Below are positions 36,301-44,228 of a stretch of 58,837 bases of DNA, piece after piece. The notes under the pieces were generated by a model. The model was given only the letters and a program-made list of their open reading frames with translations, searched no databases and had not been told where the DNA came from. Each line of letters starts with the position of its first letter. Within the stretch, counting starts at the first letter, position 1. Both the position numbers and the translations under genes were made by a program. Source of the stretch: an uncultured Saccharospirillaceae bacterium (GTDB lineage: Bacteria > Bacteroidota > Bacteroidia > Flavobacteriales_D > CAJJDF01); NCBI GenBank assembly GCA_950054195.1, contig CATLPG010000015.1, positions 1-58,837 on the forward strand. The letters run 5' to 3'.

Positions 36301-36802
36301 TAGTTAATTGAGGATCATTACCTCCATTAGGATCCCAATATTGGATATCAATCCAAGTAGCTCCATTATCAATTGAGTATTGAATATAAACTCCTTCATC
36401 TGGCTCATCTGGACCTTCACATGGAGAAGCATCACCCTGTACAGAAAAACGCATATCAAAACAAATAATTCCTCCTTGCGTTAAATCATACCCATTGGTT
36501 GTCATATCTCTAGGATTAGCTGAGGCATCTCCCATCCACATAAAATCGGTACCATCTGGAGAAGGCTGTCCGCAGGTATTATTTCCTATTGTTACTGTTT
36601 GTGTTGATTGCCAACCTGTTGGTGTACCACTATTAAAATCCTCTTCAAAAACTACATTTCCATCCATGTAACCAAAGGCACTTAGAGTAAAGCACTCGCC
36701 ACATAAAACCGAATCAACAGATGCCTGTAAATTAAGTGTACATTGAGAATAAGAATTTAAAAACAAGACACTTAAAAACACACAAAATACTAACTTCTTC
36801 AT
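33338..36802 (-). CDS. SprB-repeat surface protein with T9SS type B C-terminus
   Basis: An 1154-residue secreted protein. After a signal peptide comes a reelin-like beta domain (about residues 45-220, with YIQYSIDNGATW and GPEYDHWGLDNVQI). A proprotein-convertase P-domain-like region follows (about 320-460, ending near GVWNIKIAG ... LNGWEISF). SprB-type repeats span about 515-980, with the phrases NPSCGASDGAIDITV and PTCGNTDGSIKFDVTGG. It ends in a gliding-type domain from FFVPNTFTPDEDNKNEVF. SprB is the mobile gliding adhesin of flavobacteria, so an adhesive surface filament is likely. No PorP/SprF gene is adjacent; the one at 25021 or another elsewhere would have to serve. Confidence 0.92.
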   Translation of the reverse strand: MKKLVFCVFLSVLFLNSYSQCTLNLQASVDSVLCGECFTLSAFGYMDGNVVFEEDFNSGTPTGWQSTQTVTIGNNTCGQPSPDGTDFMWMGDASANPRDMTTNGYDLTQGGIICFDMRFSVQGDASPCEGPDEPDEGVYIQYSIDNGATWIDIQYWDPNGGNDPQLTNWNNYCVTIPPGAQTTNTMIQWHQDDVTGPEYDHWGLDNVQITLNDPSAQITWLHDSYSYPVGSGGGDHPTPECITANQTYTAQITNGTSTCTESITVPVRLPNVVVNAGGDTSICAGECIDLNGEAKVITSPAKTPTYENAEIDAVGGIGASFEADMNINITDLNTTALTTNSITSVCLTGITISGFGGFPPSSIDLSGAEIILECPGGSSINLVNVGDLTGNTITNMCFDVGGAAISTGSSPYTGTFAPAEPFSNLNGCDPNGVWNIKIAGAGNFATGFLNGWEISFDDPEISYPADFTWTPTTGLSDPNILNPNICPTADVSYTLSATDQHNCVTETNTANITVLPVCCNFTLSAAVTNPSCGASDGAIDITVNNGTGPYSYDWGVNGTTEDLTALPSGTYQVTVYDSGQMCSRDTTISISSNAFIFTTTTIDPTCGNTDGSIKFDVTGGTAPLEYSTDNGATYVLTDSIINLGAGTYNLSVRDAASCIETGTATLAQSCCNFTISAVVTDPTCGASDGAIDITVAGGSGNFGYDWGANGTTEDLTALSSGSYTVSVYDSVGMCSKDTTFTLGASGFSFTVNKTDPTCGNPNGEIEFVVTGGTPTFNYSIDGGATTSTNPVFTGLTAGVYDLWVEDGTACQITQQDSLEQSAGINVSVVTVDLICNGDNSGRITLSATGGVAPYAYDIGSGPQSTAVFNNIAAGTYNVSVADASGCTFDTTVTIQEPVRMYATLNVVDPLCYNTCDGEITATVIGGSIATTPNYAWSGTLAGNTTNVATGACAGNYSLTVTDDNGCTFDTNFVVNGPLPVISDFTSTPPTTTILNPEIVHVEQSSNATNFTWFVEGVEEGTGTVFVYEYPNLQAGTYTTCLLAENTQGCSDSTCHDVIIENDLIFFVPNTFTPDEDNKNEVFTISGSGLTDITYSFEVFNRWGELIWSKVEEGDSWDGTHDNVLCPEGVYIWVMKITDQGPDNKTTIGSVNLIR

Positions 36803-36876
36803 TTAATCCTTCGTTTTAAACCCAACAAATTTCAACAGATTATAAAAATACTAAATTTAATCTTAATGTTAAGTTT

Positions 36877-36890
36877 CCCTTAATTAAGGG
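36877..36890. promoter_or_regulatory. 14-bp perfect palindrome upstream of the SprB-repeat gene
   Basis: CCCTTAATTAAGGG is a perfect palindrome about 75 bases upstream of the SprB-repeat start codon. CTTAA recurs nearby on both sides (36862-36866 and around 36903). It may be an operator, or a loose 3' hairpin of the preceding minus-strand gene. Confidence 0.3.
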
Positions 36891-36948
36891 TTATTTACAT
36901 TTCCTTAACGATAGCTAAATGGAATGGTTGCTTTAGGCTATTTTGTGT

Positions 36949-38088
36949 TTACTGTGTTATACTTACTGATCCAGAGCCACCATCAGTAGATGACCAAGTG
37001 GCTGCATCACCTAATGTAAATCCATTACAAAAAGAGTTATTATTAATTAAGTTAATAACCGTACTAGAGTTTGCAGGAATGACAACTGTTGCACTAGGAT
37101 CCCAAGTTCCATATAATGGAGTAGGCATAATTACTGTGACATCTGAACCTGTATTGTTATACCACAAATGACCAACTACTCCTGGTGCAGGGCAAACATT
37201 ATAATCAAAACTACAAAAACCTGGACCTACAGGTGGCGTGGAAGTACATGGAGAAAACCATGCTCCTGGAATTGCTGCATCATTTACTGTGAAGGTTACA
37301 TCACTAAAAGATAAAGGGCATGCACCATTTGCTGGTATTGTATAACGTACTGTTACTGATGTTGGAGAACTAACATCTGCAGGAGTATAGGTTGTTCCCG
37401 CTATTGAGCCTCCTCCACTGACAACGCTCCAGCTACCACCTCCAGTTGTTTCTGTTAAAGCCTTAGTCTGAGAATCATCTATTGTTGCTGTACTGGTTGT
37501 ATTGTTAGCCACCAATAAACTATTTACGGTAAATGTAGCATCGCTAAACGTTGGAGGACAAGAACCTGATGCAGGAATTGTGTAGCGAACAGTTACTGCT
37601 GTATTACCAGCTACGTTTGGAGGTGTATATGTAGTCCCTGCTATTGAGCCTCCTCCAGATACAACACTCCAAGAACCTCCTCCTGGAGTACCCGTTAAAG
37701 CTTTTGTTTGATTTTCACAAATAGAAGCCGTACTTGTTGTATTATTTGCTGCAACAAAAGTTGTGTTATTTGTTAGCGGTGTTACACATCCTCCTGCATT
37801 TGTTGAGCTTACACAAAGTGTTGCTCCTCCAGAACTATTTAATGTTAGTGCATTCGCTGCCGCAGAAGTTATGTTTAGGTAGCGACAATGTGCATTACCT
37901 GTTATAACAGGATAAGTAGCTGATGTTGGTATTTCAACAGTTTCTGTAGCTATGGGTATATGACTCAAACTCCAGTTACAATCGTTGTGCCAATCAGAGT
38001 TGACTGCTCCTTGCCAAATATTTTGACTGTGGTAATTAGTTAAATAAACTATCAAAAAAAATGAAAAAGTAATTTTTAAGAATGTCAT
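36949..38088 (-). CDS. Secreted protein with WH-CNW N-terminal module and tandem Ig-like repeats
   Basis: I take the start at 38088, ten codons inside the longest frame, because it begins a clean signal peptide (MTFLKITFSFFLIVYLTNYHSQ). The mature N-terminus carries WQGAVNSDWHNDCNWSL, a module shared with the FISUMP protein at 40105-41100. Two 80-residue repeats follow (encoded by 37279-37758), sharing GGGSWSVVSGGGSIAGTTYTP; then a Cys/Pro-rich C-terminal domain. No T9SS tail and no lipobox are visible, so its route past the outer membrane is unclear. A membrane TPR-HTH regulator is encoded immediately upstream on the same strand. Confidence 0.82.
   Translation of the reverse strand: MTFLKITFSFFLIVYLTNYHSQNIWQGAVNSDWHNDCNWSLSHIPIATETVEIPTSATYPVITGNAHCRYLNITSAAANALTLNSSGGATLCVSSTNAGGCVTPLTNNTTFVAANNTTSTASICENQTKALTGTPGGGSWSVVSGGGSIAGTTYTPPNVAGNTAVTVRYTIPASGSCPPTFSDATFTVNSLLVANNTTSTATIDDSQTKALTETTGGGSWSVVSGGGSIAGTTYTPADVSSPTSVTVRYTIPANGACPLSFSDVTFTVNDAAIPGAWFSPCTSTPPVGPGFCSFDYNVCPAPGVVGHLWYNNTGSDVTVIMPTPLYGTWDPSATVVIPANSSTVINLINNNSFCNGFTLGDAATWSSTDGGSGSVSITQ
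37279..37758 (-). repeat. Two tandem 240-bp coding repeats
   Basis: Two in-frame units of exactly 80 codons, both containing the coded phrase GGGSWSVVSGGGSIAGTTYTP and ending in FSDxTFTVN. The DNA has diverged enough that the duplication is not recent. Confidence 0.8.
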
Positions 38089-38200
38089 GTGCTTTTGTCT
38101 GTTACTATACGTACACACAACAAGGATAAATCATTGCATCATATTTAAGAAAGATGATTTGTAGACAAAACATCAAATATTTAAAAATCAAACCATTACG

Positions 38201-40018
38201 TCAATAAAAAAGAATCTCTTGAAAGTTTTTTATTTCTAATTTATTTTTCAATCTATTCTTTATTCTTCTAACACTGTTATATTCGATGTAGAGTAAATCT
38301 GCTATTTCTTGATCGTTTAGATTGAGTTTGAGCAACGATAATAAACGTAAATCCCCTTGTGTAAGTTGAGAGTATTTTTTGGAAAGTGATATAAAAAAGT
38401 TTTTATGCAAAAGTTCAAACTCAATCATAAATTGAGCCCAGCTTTTATCATTGGATAGTTTTTCAATCATTTTTTTAGCAAAATCATCTTCTATGTTAAT
38501 TATTTTAGGTTGCTCTTCAATTTCTTTAATTAATAAGTTTTTGTTGATGATTTCTTTTTTTAGTTCTTCTATTCTATATTCTGCTTGTTTTTTTGCTTCT
38601 TGATCAGCTTTTATTTTGTTATTTAACGCAACTATTTTTGTGTTTTTTGCTTTGTTACGATAATAAACTGTTAGTATTAGCCCTAAGAAAAAAAGCAATG
38701 CACATAATGAAATGAAAATTACTCTACTATTTGAATATTTCAACTCATTTTTAAGTCTCTTATTTTCACTTTCTTTTAGTTCAACTTCATATTTTTTAGT
38801 TATTTCCTGTATGTTTTTCTTTACTTGTATATTCTCTATACTATCGGAGAGGCTAACAAATAAGTCTTTATACTCATAAGCTTTTTTATACTCTTGCCGT
38901 TTAAAATAAAGTGTAGATAATAACTCATAAATATCTATGATTAGAATGTTGTTTGTAATCTCATTTTCGAGGTTTTTTGCCGCAAGTAACTGTTTTTCTG
39001 CTTCATCCAGTTTGTTTTCATTCATAAGAAACAATGAAAACCTAGCATAAGCAGTAGCCACATGAGATTTGATACCGGATAGCTTACTATAGTCTATACT
39101 TTTTTTAAAGCAATCGTATGCAGCTTGTTTTTCTCCTATTTCACTATATATTGAACCTAACTGAGAATAACACGAATAAATTCCTGAATAATGATTGATA
39201 GTTTGAAATGTTTGTAAGGCTTTTTTATATGTTTTAATTGCTAATTGATATTTCTTCTTATATAAGTAAATGTTAGCTAAATTGTTTTCAAAAATAGCCA
39301 CTATATATGCCCTATCTATCTTTTTACCTAGAGACAGTCCTTTTTTAATATAAAACTCCGCCTCATCTAAAGAAAAATTATCGGTATATATATTCCCTAT
39401 ATAATTTAATACTGCTATCGTTAGGTTAGTATCCTTTTGATTTTTACATAAATTATAGCTTTTAAGAAGTATAGTTAATGCTTCATCCAGCTCTCCTGTC
39501 TTTTCCAGGTATGCCGATTCAACACACATAATATTAGCATAGAGCAAAGGTTTTTTGCTCGTATCTATTTGAGCATATGCTTGCTTAATAAACTGCTTAT
39601 ATGAGTTGATTTTATTTAGTCTAAGCTCTAGCATTGCTTTTGAAAGTGAAGTTTCAAAAATACCAAACTTGCTACTTGCTTTCTTATTATTTGACAACGC
39701 TAAATCAAGGTATTTGTTACAACTGTCGTTTTCATAGAGTCTATAATATATTAACGCTCTATATAAATCTACCCGAGCTAGCTTTCTATTTGAAGGAATA
39801 GCCTTTATGTTTAACTCTTGTAGACAGCTTTTAAGATAACTTGAATCAAAGTAAAGGTAATCTTCAACTTCAATATCATTAATGGTTAATGGCTTTTCAT
39901 CAATAAGGTGAAATAGTTTACTTTCTTTTTCAGAACATAAATAATCGCTATTGTTAGATTGGCTTTTAACAAAAAAAGTAGTAACGGCACAAAGTAGCAG
40001 GAGGAACAAACCTTTCAT
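38201..40018 (-). CDS. Membrane TPR protein with C-terminal HTH (one-component regulator)
   Basis: A 605-residue protein. It has a signal peptide (1-20), a TPR array from about residue 80 to 395 (for example YIGNIYTDNFSLDEAEFYIKKG), one membrane segment (432-453), a coiled coil (455-510), and a C-terminal LuxR-like helix-turn-helix (QGDLRLLSLLKLNLNDQEIADLLYIEY...). The TPRs face the periplasm and the HTH the cytosol, so a periplasmic signal could control DNA binding without a phosphorelay. It is paralogous in layout to the gene at 41203-42855. The next gene downstream encodes a secreted protein and is its likely target or partner. Confidence 0.88.
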   Translation of the reverse strand: MKGLFLLLLCAVTTFFVKSQSNNSDYLCSEKESKLFHLIDEKPLTINDIEVEDYLYFDSSYLKSCLQELNIKAIPSNRKLARVDLYRALIYYRLYENDSCNKYLDLALSNNKKASSKFGIFETSLSKAMLELRLNKINSYKQFIKQAYAQIDTSKKPLLYANIMCVESAYLEKTGELDEALTILLKSYNLCKNQKDTNLTIAVLNYIGNIYTDNFSLDEAEFYIKKGLSLGKKIDRAYIVAIFENNLANIYLYKKKYQLAIKTYKKALQTFQTINHYSGIYSCYSQLGSIYSEIGEKQAAYDCFKKSIDYSKLSGIKSHVATAYARFSLFLMNENKLDEAEKQLLAAKNLENEITNNILIIDIYELLSTLYFKRQEYKKAYEYKDLFVSLSDSIENIQVKKNIQEITKKYEVELKESENKRLKNELKYSNSRVIFISLCALLFFLGLILTVYYRNKAKNTKIVALNNKIKADQEAKKQAEYRIEELKKEIINKNLLIKEIEEQPKIINIEDDFAKKMIEKLSNDKSWAQFMIEFELLHKNFFISLSKKYSQLTQGDLRLLSLLKLNLNDQEIADLLYIEYNSVRRIKNRLKNKLEIKNFQEILFY

Positions 40019-40060
40019 GTCTTAGATATTTAGCCAAACACAAAGGTATTTAATATTTAT

Positions 40061-40095
40061 GCAATAATTACGTTACTTTTTAATAGAATTATTGC
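40061..40095 (-). terminator. Hairpin after the FISUMP gene
   Basis: GCAATAATT (40061-40069) and AATTATTGC (40087-40095) are perfect 9-bp arms with a 17-base loop, 10 bases after the FISUMP stop codon. No U tract follows on the minus strand, so it may protect the 3' end or attenuate read-through into the next regulator gene. Confidence 0.4.
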
Positions 40096-40104
40096 TTATT
40101 ACTC

Positions 40105-41100
40105 CTAATTCTGAATACACCTTACACAGTAGCCGTAGTCTCTATCTTGAGAATCTCTAAACTCATTATTATTAGTTCCATATACTGCTCTATACCAAGA
40201 ATCTGTAGGATCTAAGAACGTAGATGTCCAGAAAGCCGAGTAACTTCCTTCTGAACTGAAGTTATTAGAACTATTTGTACCTGTTTTAAAACCTGTTCCT
40301 ATGGCACAAAAACCTGCTGTATTTGTTCCATTTGCAGCACCCCAAGTTGCAGTACCTGTTTGTTTTAAAGCATTACCAATAGGAACAAAATCTTGTCCAT
40401 TAGTACCAACTGGTAAACAAGCAACTGATGCCAAAAAGTTTTCAAGTTCACACCATTCTGCGTGCGATGGTAAATGCCAACCTGCCGGGCAGACACCTTG
40501 ATGTCCACTTGGGTTTCCATTTATTCTAAAACCTGGTATACTTTGCATAGCAGCTGGCCAATTATAAAAAACACCATAGTTGGTATAATTTGGTGTTGCC
40601 TTTGCTGTAGCAACATTCGTACCTGAATAACCCATAACATAATACCTCTGTGCTGTAGTACTAGCCGCTGTTGGTGGGTTTACAGAAGGGAGATAGCGTA
40701 GATTTTCGGCCATCCACACTTGTGATCCGATAGTTACGTAACCATAAACGTTTCCATCTCTCGCATCTGTGAAAGTTCCTTCAAAAACACAAGTGGCACA
40801 ACCGCCTAAATCTGTTTCAGCCACATCAACTCCTATGTTCAGTCTACCCCCAAGTGAACTCTGTAAATTAACAATGGCTCCAGTTTGTATTTCTATTGCT
40901 CTGCACTCAGCAATCGCTGAAATTGTAGGGTCGTTAGGCACTGAAGGTATCAATACAGAATCGGTAAATACTGGTATGGTATTTAAGCTCCAGTTACATG
41001 CTTTGTGCCAACTGTTATCTGTTGCACCTGTCCATACATTTAGCTGACCATAAATACTTGTGGTAAAAATTGAAAAAAGAATAAAAATAAACTTGAACAT
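40105..41100 (-). CDS. FISUMP-domain secreted protein with WH-CNW N-terminal module
   Basis: A 331-residue protein with a signal peptide (to about residue 19). Residues 20-90 hold the module WTGATDNSWHKACNWSL, shared with the protein at 36949-38088. Residues about 104-331 form a FISUMP domain (DARDGNVYGYVTIGSQVWMAENL at its start, GVCPAGWHLPSHAEWCELE in the middle, YGYCVRCIQN at the end). FISUMP domains are common in Bacteroidota and Fibrobacter surface proteins; their biochemical role is unknown. There is no T9SS tail. It lies 102 bases downstream of a TPR-HTH regulator gene, and the gap contains 11-bp repeats and a dyad. Confidence 0.87.
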   Translation of the reverse strand: MFKFIFILFSIFTTSIYGQLNVWTGATDNSWHKACNWSLNTIPVFTDSVLIPSVPNDPTISAIAECRAIEIQTGAIVNLQSSLGGRLNIGVDVAETDLGGCATCVFEGTFTDARDGNVYGYVTIGSQVWMAENLRYLPSVNPPTAASTTAQRYYVMGYSGTNVATAKATPNYTNYGVFYNWPAAMQSIPGFRINGNPSGHQGVCPAGWHLPSHAEWCELENFLASVACLPVGTNGQDFVPIGNALKQTGTATWGAANGTNTAGFCAIGTGFKTGTNSSNNFSSEGSYSAFWTSTFLDPTDSWYRAVYGTNNNEFRDSQDRDYGYCVRCIQN

Positions 41101-41104
41101 AACG

Positions 41105-41129
41105 TAACTTTAACACATGTATAAAGTTA
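41105..41129 (-). promoter_or_regulatory. 25-bp dyad just upstream of the FISUMP start
   Basis: TAACTTTA (41105-41112) and TAAAGTTA (41122-41129) are perfect 8-bp arms around ACACATGTA, ending 5 bases before the ATG on the minus strand. It could be an operator or a 5' hairpin affecting translation. Confidence 0.45.
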
Positions 41130-41160
41130 AATCTGGGAAATCTTTTATGTTACTACAGAA

Positions 41161-41193
41161 GGTTGACCAAAGGTGGACAAAAGGTAAGCAAAA
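41161..41193 (-). repeat. Three contiguous 11-bp direct repeats (candidate regulator sites)
   Basis: GGTTGACCAAA, GGTGGACAAAA and GGTAAGCAAAA occupy 41161-41171, 41172-41182 and 41183-41193 with no gap. The 11-base step keeps them on one face of the helix, as in sites for tandem-bound regulators. They lie 60-93 bases upstream of the FISUMP start and 9 bases after the stop codon of the TPR-HTH regulator. Confidence 0.55.
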
Positions 41194-41202
41194 GCCTATT
41201 TA

Positions 41203-42855
41203 TCAAGAGCTGAGCTTCTTTTTTGCTCGATACAACCCTTTTTTTACACTAGGTAACTCAATGGATAATATTTCGGCCATTTCTTTATGAGAGAGTTTCA
41301 ATTTATCAAAAGCTAAAAAGCATAAATCATTCTTCGTAAGTTTACCATTATCAGTTTTAAGACTAGGAAAGAATTCTGGATAGGCTAATTCAAAATCTAG
41401 AATGAATTTTGTTAAATCTTTTGTATCTCTTAAACTCGAAAGCATTCGTTCAGAAAAATCAATCCCTAAGCCTGTATTAATAGATTCAGAAGGTAACGCT
41501 TGAATTTTTATTTGATTTGACGTTAGCTGTTTATTCTTTTGAAGTAAAATAAAAATCAAAATTAAGGCTAACAAGAATAATGCTCCAACCAGAACTAAAG
41601 CTATGAAGAATCTATTTTGCTTTTGCTTTTGTTCATCATTAGCTCTATTTAGTGATGTATTTTCTTTTTTTAATTGGGCATTAAGAAATTGCATCTCGGA
41701 AGTTTGATAATCCTCCATGGTAGGGATTGAACTATAATCTAAATTTAAGAACACACTATCCCATTTTGTTAAATATTTAAATGCATTACTGGTATCTTTT
41801 TTTAAATAATATGACAATGCTAATAAACCAAACAGCTTTTCATTTTGTGTAGCTGACAGCTTTTCTGAAGCAAACTCTAGTTTTATTAATTCCTCATGAG
41901 CTTCAACTTCTTTTTTTGTTTTCATCAGGAAGTGTACAAAAGTGAAACTTTTGGATAAGTCACCATCTAAAGCATAGTCAAAACTTCTTTTATAGTAAAG
42001 ATATGCACTATCGTATTGATTTGTTTTTTCATAACAAATGCCAGTTGCCCAAAATGTGTTAGACAATGTTTCATACATTTTTTTAGACTTTAACTTACTT
42101 AATGATTGCTTAAAATATATAATTGCCTGATTGTAATCTCCTTGTTGAGTATAGCTAAAACCTATGTTTGATAAAAAGATCCCTAAAAACAACTGGTCTT
42201 TTGATTTTTTCGCCTGATCTAACCCTTTATTAAAGTAAAAAATTGACTCATCATTTATATGCATTGTTCCGTATAGAATACCTATTTCATTGTAAAAACC
42301 AAGCTTTACTGATTGATTTTCAATTTGAGGTAAAATGGATCTTATTTTATTAATGTTAGACTGAACCTCATTATAATTATTATCCATATAGCTCAATCTT
42401 ATTTTTATTAAATAATAAAAAGCTTGCCATTCTTCTTTCGACTGAGATGTTATGATTTGTTTTACAGTATCAAGGTATATTTGAGCACTATCTCTATTAT
42501 CTTTGAGATACAATAATGAAATATTTAAATGTGAATAAAAAGCTACATCTGTCTCTCTATTTGCTTGTTGTTTTGCTAAAAACAAAAGTTTTTTAGCTTT
42601 CTTTCTATCTCTTTCGTAATAAGCTAAAGCACCTTGTAAAGTAGCTACAAAACCATCTCCATTACTAATACTCAGTGAATAGATAGAATCTTTATAAGTC
42701 GAATCCAAAAAGTAATTTGTTTGATACAAGTTGTAAATAGACAAGGGCTTATCACTATAATATTGCCTAAGCTCATCTTCAAATGCTCCAAAAGAAACAG
42801 CATAAGAAAACAATAGTGCAAATAAGGCAAATAAAACACCTTTCTTTTTTAGCAT
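41203..42855 (-). CDS. Membrane TPR protein with C-terminal HTH (one-component regulator, paralogue)
   Basis: A 550-residue protein with a signal peptide (1-23), periplasmic TPR units (about 60-350, for example IGFSYTQQGDYNQAIIYFKQSLS), and one membrane segment (about 412-436). The C-terminal helix-turn-helix (NDLCFLAFDKLKLSHKEMAEILSIELPSVKKGL) is LuxR-like. It has the same layout as the 605-residue protein at 38201-40018, and each precedes a gene for a secreted WH-CNW protein. The three 11-bp repeats right after its stop codon are candidate binding sites. It follows kmo by 37 bases and may be read from the kynurenine transcript as well. Confidence 0.88.
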   Translation of the reverse strand: MLKKKGVLFALFALLFSYAVSFGAFEDELRQYYSDKPLSIYNLYQTNYFLDSTYKDSIYSLSISNGDGFVATLQGALAYYERDRKKAKKLLFLAKQQANRETDVAFYSHLNISLLYLKDNRDSAQIYLDTVKQIITSQSKEEWQAFYYLIKIRLSYMDNNYNEVQSNINKIRSILPQIENQSVKLGFYNEIGILYGTMHINDESIFYFNKGLDQAKKSKDQLFLGIFLSNIGFSYTQQGDYNQAIIYFKQSLSKLKSKKMYETLSNTFWATGICYEKTNQYDSAYLYYKRSFDYALDGDLSKSFTFVHFLMKTKKEVEAHEELIKLEFASEKLSATQNEKLFGLLALSYYLKKDTSNAFKYLTKWDSVFLNLDYSSIPTMEDYQTSEMQFLNAQLKKENTSLNRANDEQKQKQNRFFIALVLVGALFLLALILIFILLQKNKQLTSNQIKIQALPSESINTGLGIDFSERMLSSLRDTKDLTKFILDFELAYPEFFPSLKTDNGKLTKNDLCFLAFDKLKLSHKEMAEILSIELPSVKKGLYRAKKKLSS

Positions 42856-42892
42856 AGCTCGTTGAATTGACAGGTATTAAGTATAGAAAATC

Positions 42893-44227
42893 TTATTTTC
42901 TAATCGATAAAAGTGCTTCATCTTCTATTTTCTTTTCATCAGAAAGGCCATGAACTTCAATTGCTTTCTTCATAATTTCGTCTTGTTTTTGACCAACTTC
43001 CCAAGCTTTTGAATAAGGGATATGACTAAACGTAACTTGACTGTACAATGGCATCCATTCGTCTGGATACTTTCCTGAGAGTTTAGCCTCTATCTTTTTT
43101 TGAAATAAGAATGTAGGATCAGCAACATAGTCTCTCATTACATAATAATTATGTAGCGATAAATCCTGAAGGGCATCACCGTCTTTTTTTCTAGTTTCTT
43201 GGTATTCTTTAAATACTTCTTTCCAATTTTCGTTATGCTTTATCATTAAATCGTTAAGCACAGTACAATCCTCGAAAGAAGCGTTCATCCCTTGTCCATA
43301 AAAGGGCACTGTTGCATGGCACGCATCGCCTAATAAAGCGGTTTTTCCTTTTGTCCAAGGATAGCACCTAATTATGCATAGCGATGATAATGGATGCGCA
43401 TGCCAATTTTCAATAAGGTTTGGCATGATTGCATAAAAATCTGGAAATGTATCTTTAAAAAATTGATCTACTTTCTCATCGGTTGTGAGTGTTTCAAAAG
43501 AGTTTTCGCCCTCAAAAGGCATAAAAAGTGTACACGTAAAAGATCCATCTTCATTTGGTAAGGCAATTAACATAAAGCGACCTCTTGGCCAAATGTGAAG
43601 TGCGTTTTTTTCTAATTTGTAAGATCCATCTTCGTTTGCTGGAAGCAAAAGCTCTTTGTATCCATCATCTATAAAATCTTGTAGATAATCGAAGCGGTTT
43701 GTTTTTTGAAAACCTTTATAGCGAACGGATGAAAAAGCCCCATCCGCTCCAAAAACCACATCTGCTTCATCTTCGAAAACTTCTTTTGTTTGAGTATTTT
43801 GGATCGTTACTTTTCCTTCTTCGAGATTAACACCAACACATTTGTGCTCATAAAAAATATTTGCATTTCCTTTTTCTTCAGCAAGATTCATCATAATGGC
43901 ATTTAAATGGCCTCTAGAAACAGAATAAATGGCTTGTCCTTCTTGTCCATAAGGCTGAAAGGTTAGTTCTCCATCTACACTATGCATCATTCTGCCAGGC
44001 ATTGGTATAGCTATTTCTTCTACTTCTTGTTTAATTCCTGCTCCTTCAAGTGCTTTCCACCCTCTGGTAGACAAGGCTAGATTGATTGATTTCCCAGCAG
44101 ATATCTCAACATCTCTGATATTCTTTCTACGTTCATATACCGTAACTTTATATCCAGCTTTAGCTAAATAAATAGACCACAATGAACCCGCTAAACCAGC
44201 ACCAATAACAATCGCTTTTTTTTCCAT
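42893..44227 (-). CDS. kmo: Kynurenine 3-monooxygenase
   Basis: A 444-residue FAD monooxygenase. The dinucleotide motif GAGLAGSLWSIYLAKAG is at the N-terminus and the second FAD motif GDACHATVPFYGQGMN at about residue 300. It uses NADPH and oxygen to turn kynurenine into 3-hydroxykynurenine in tryptophan breakdown. Two hydrophobic C-terminal segments typical of the eukaryotic enzyme are absent, as in bacterial members. It lies one base after kynU, so both are cotranscribed. Confidence 0.95.
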   Translation of the reverse strand: MEKKAIVIGAGLAGSLWSIYLAKAGYKVTVYERRKNIRDVEISAGKSINLALSTRGWKALEGAGIKQEVEEIAIPMPGRMMHSVDGELTFQPYGQEGQAIYSVSRGHLNAIMMNLAEEKGNANIFYEHKCVGVNLEEGKVTIQNTQTKEVFEDEADVVFGADGAFSSVRYKGFQKTNRFDYLQDFIDDGYKELLLPANEDGSYKLEKNALHIWPRGRFMLIALPNEDGSFTCTLFMPFEGENSFETLTTDEKVDQFFKDTFPDFYAIMPNLIENWHAHPLSSLCIIRCYPWTKGKTALLGDACHATVPFYGQGMNASFEDCTVLNDLMIKHNENWKEVFKEYQETRKKDGDALQDLSLHNYYVMRDYVADPTFLFQKKIEAKLSGKYPDEWMPLYSQVTFSHIPYSKAWEVGQKQDEIMKKAIEVHGLSDEKKIEDEALLSIRK

Positions 44228-44228
44228 C

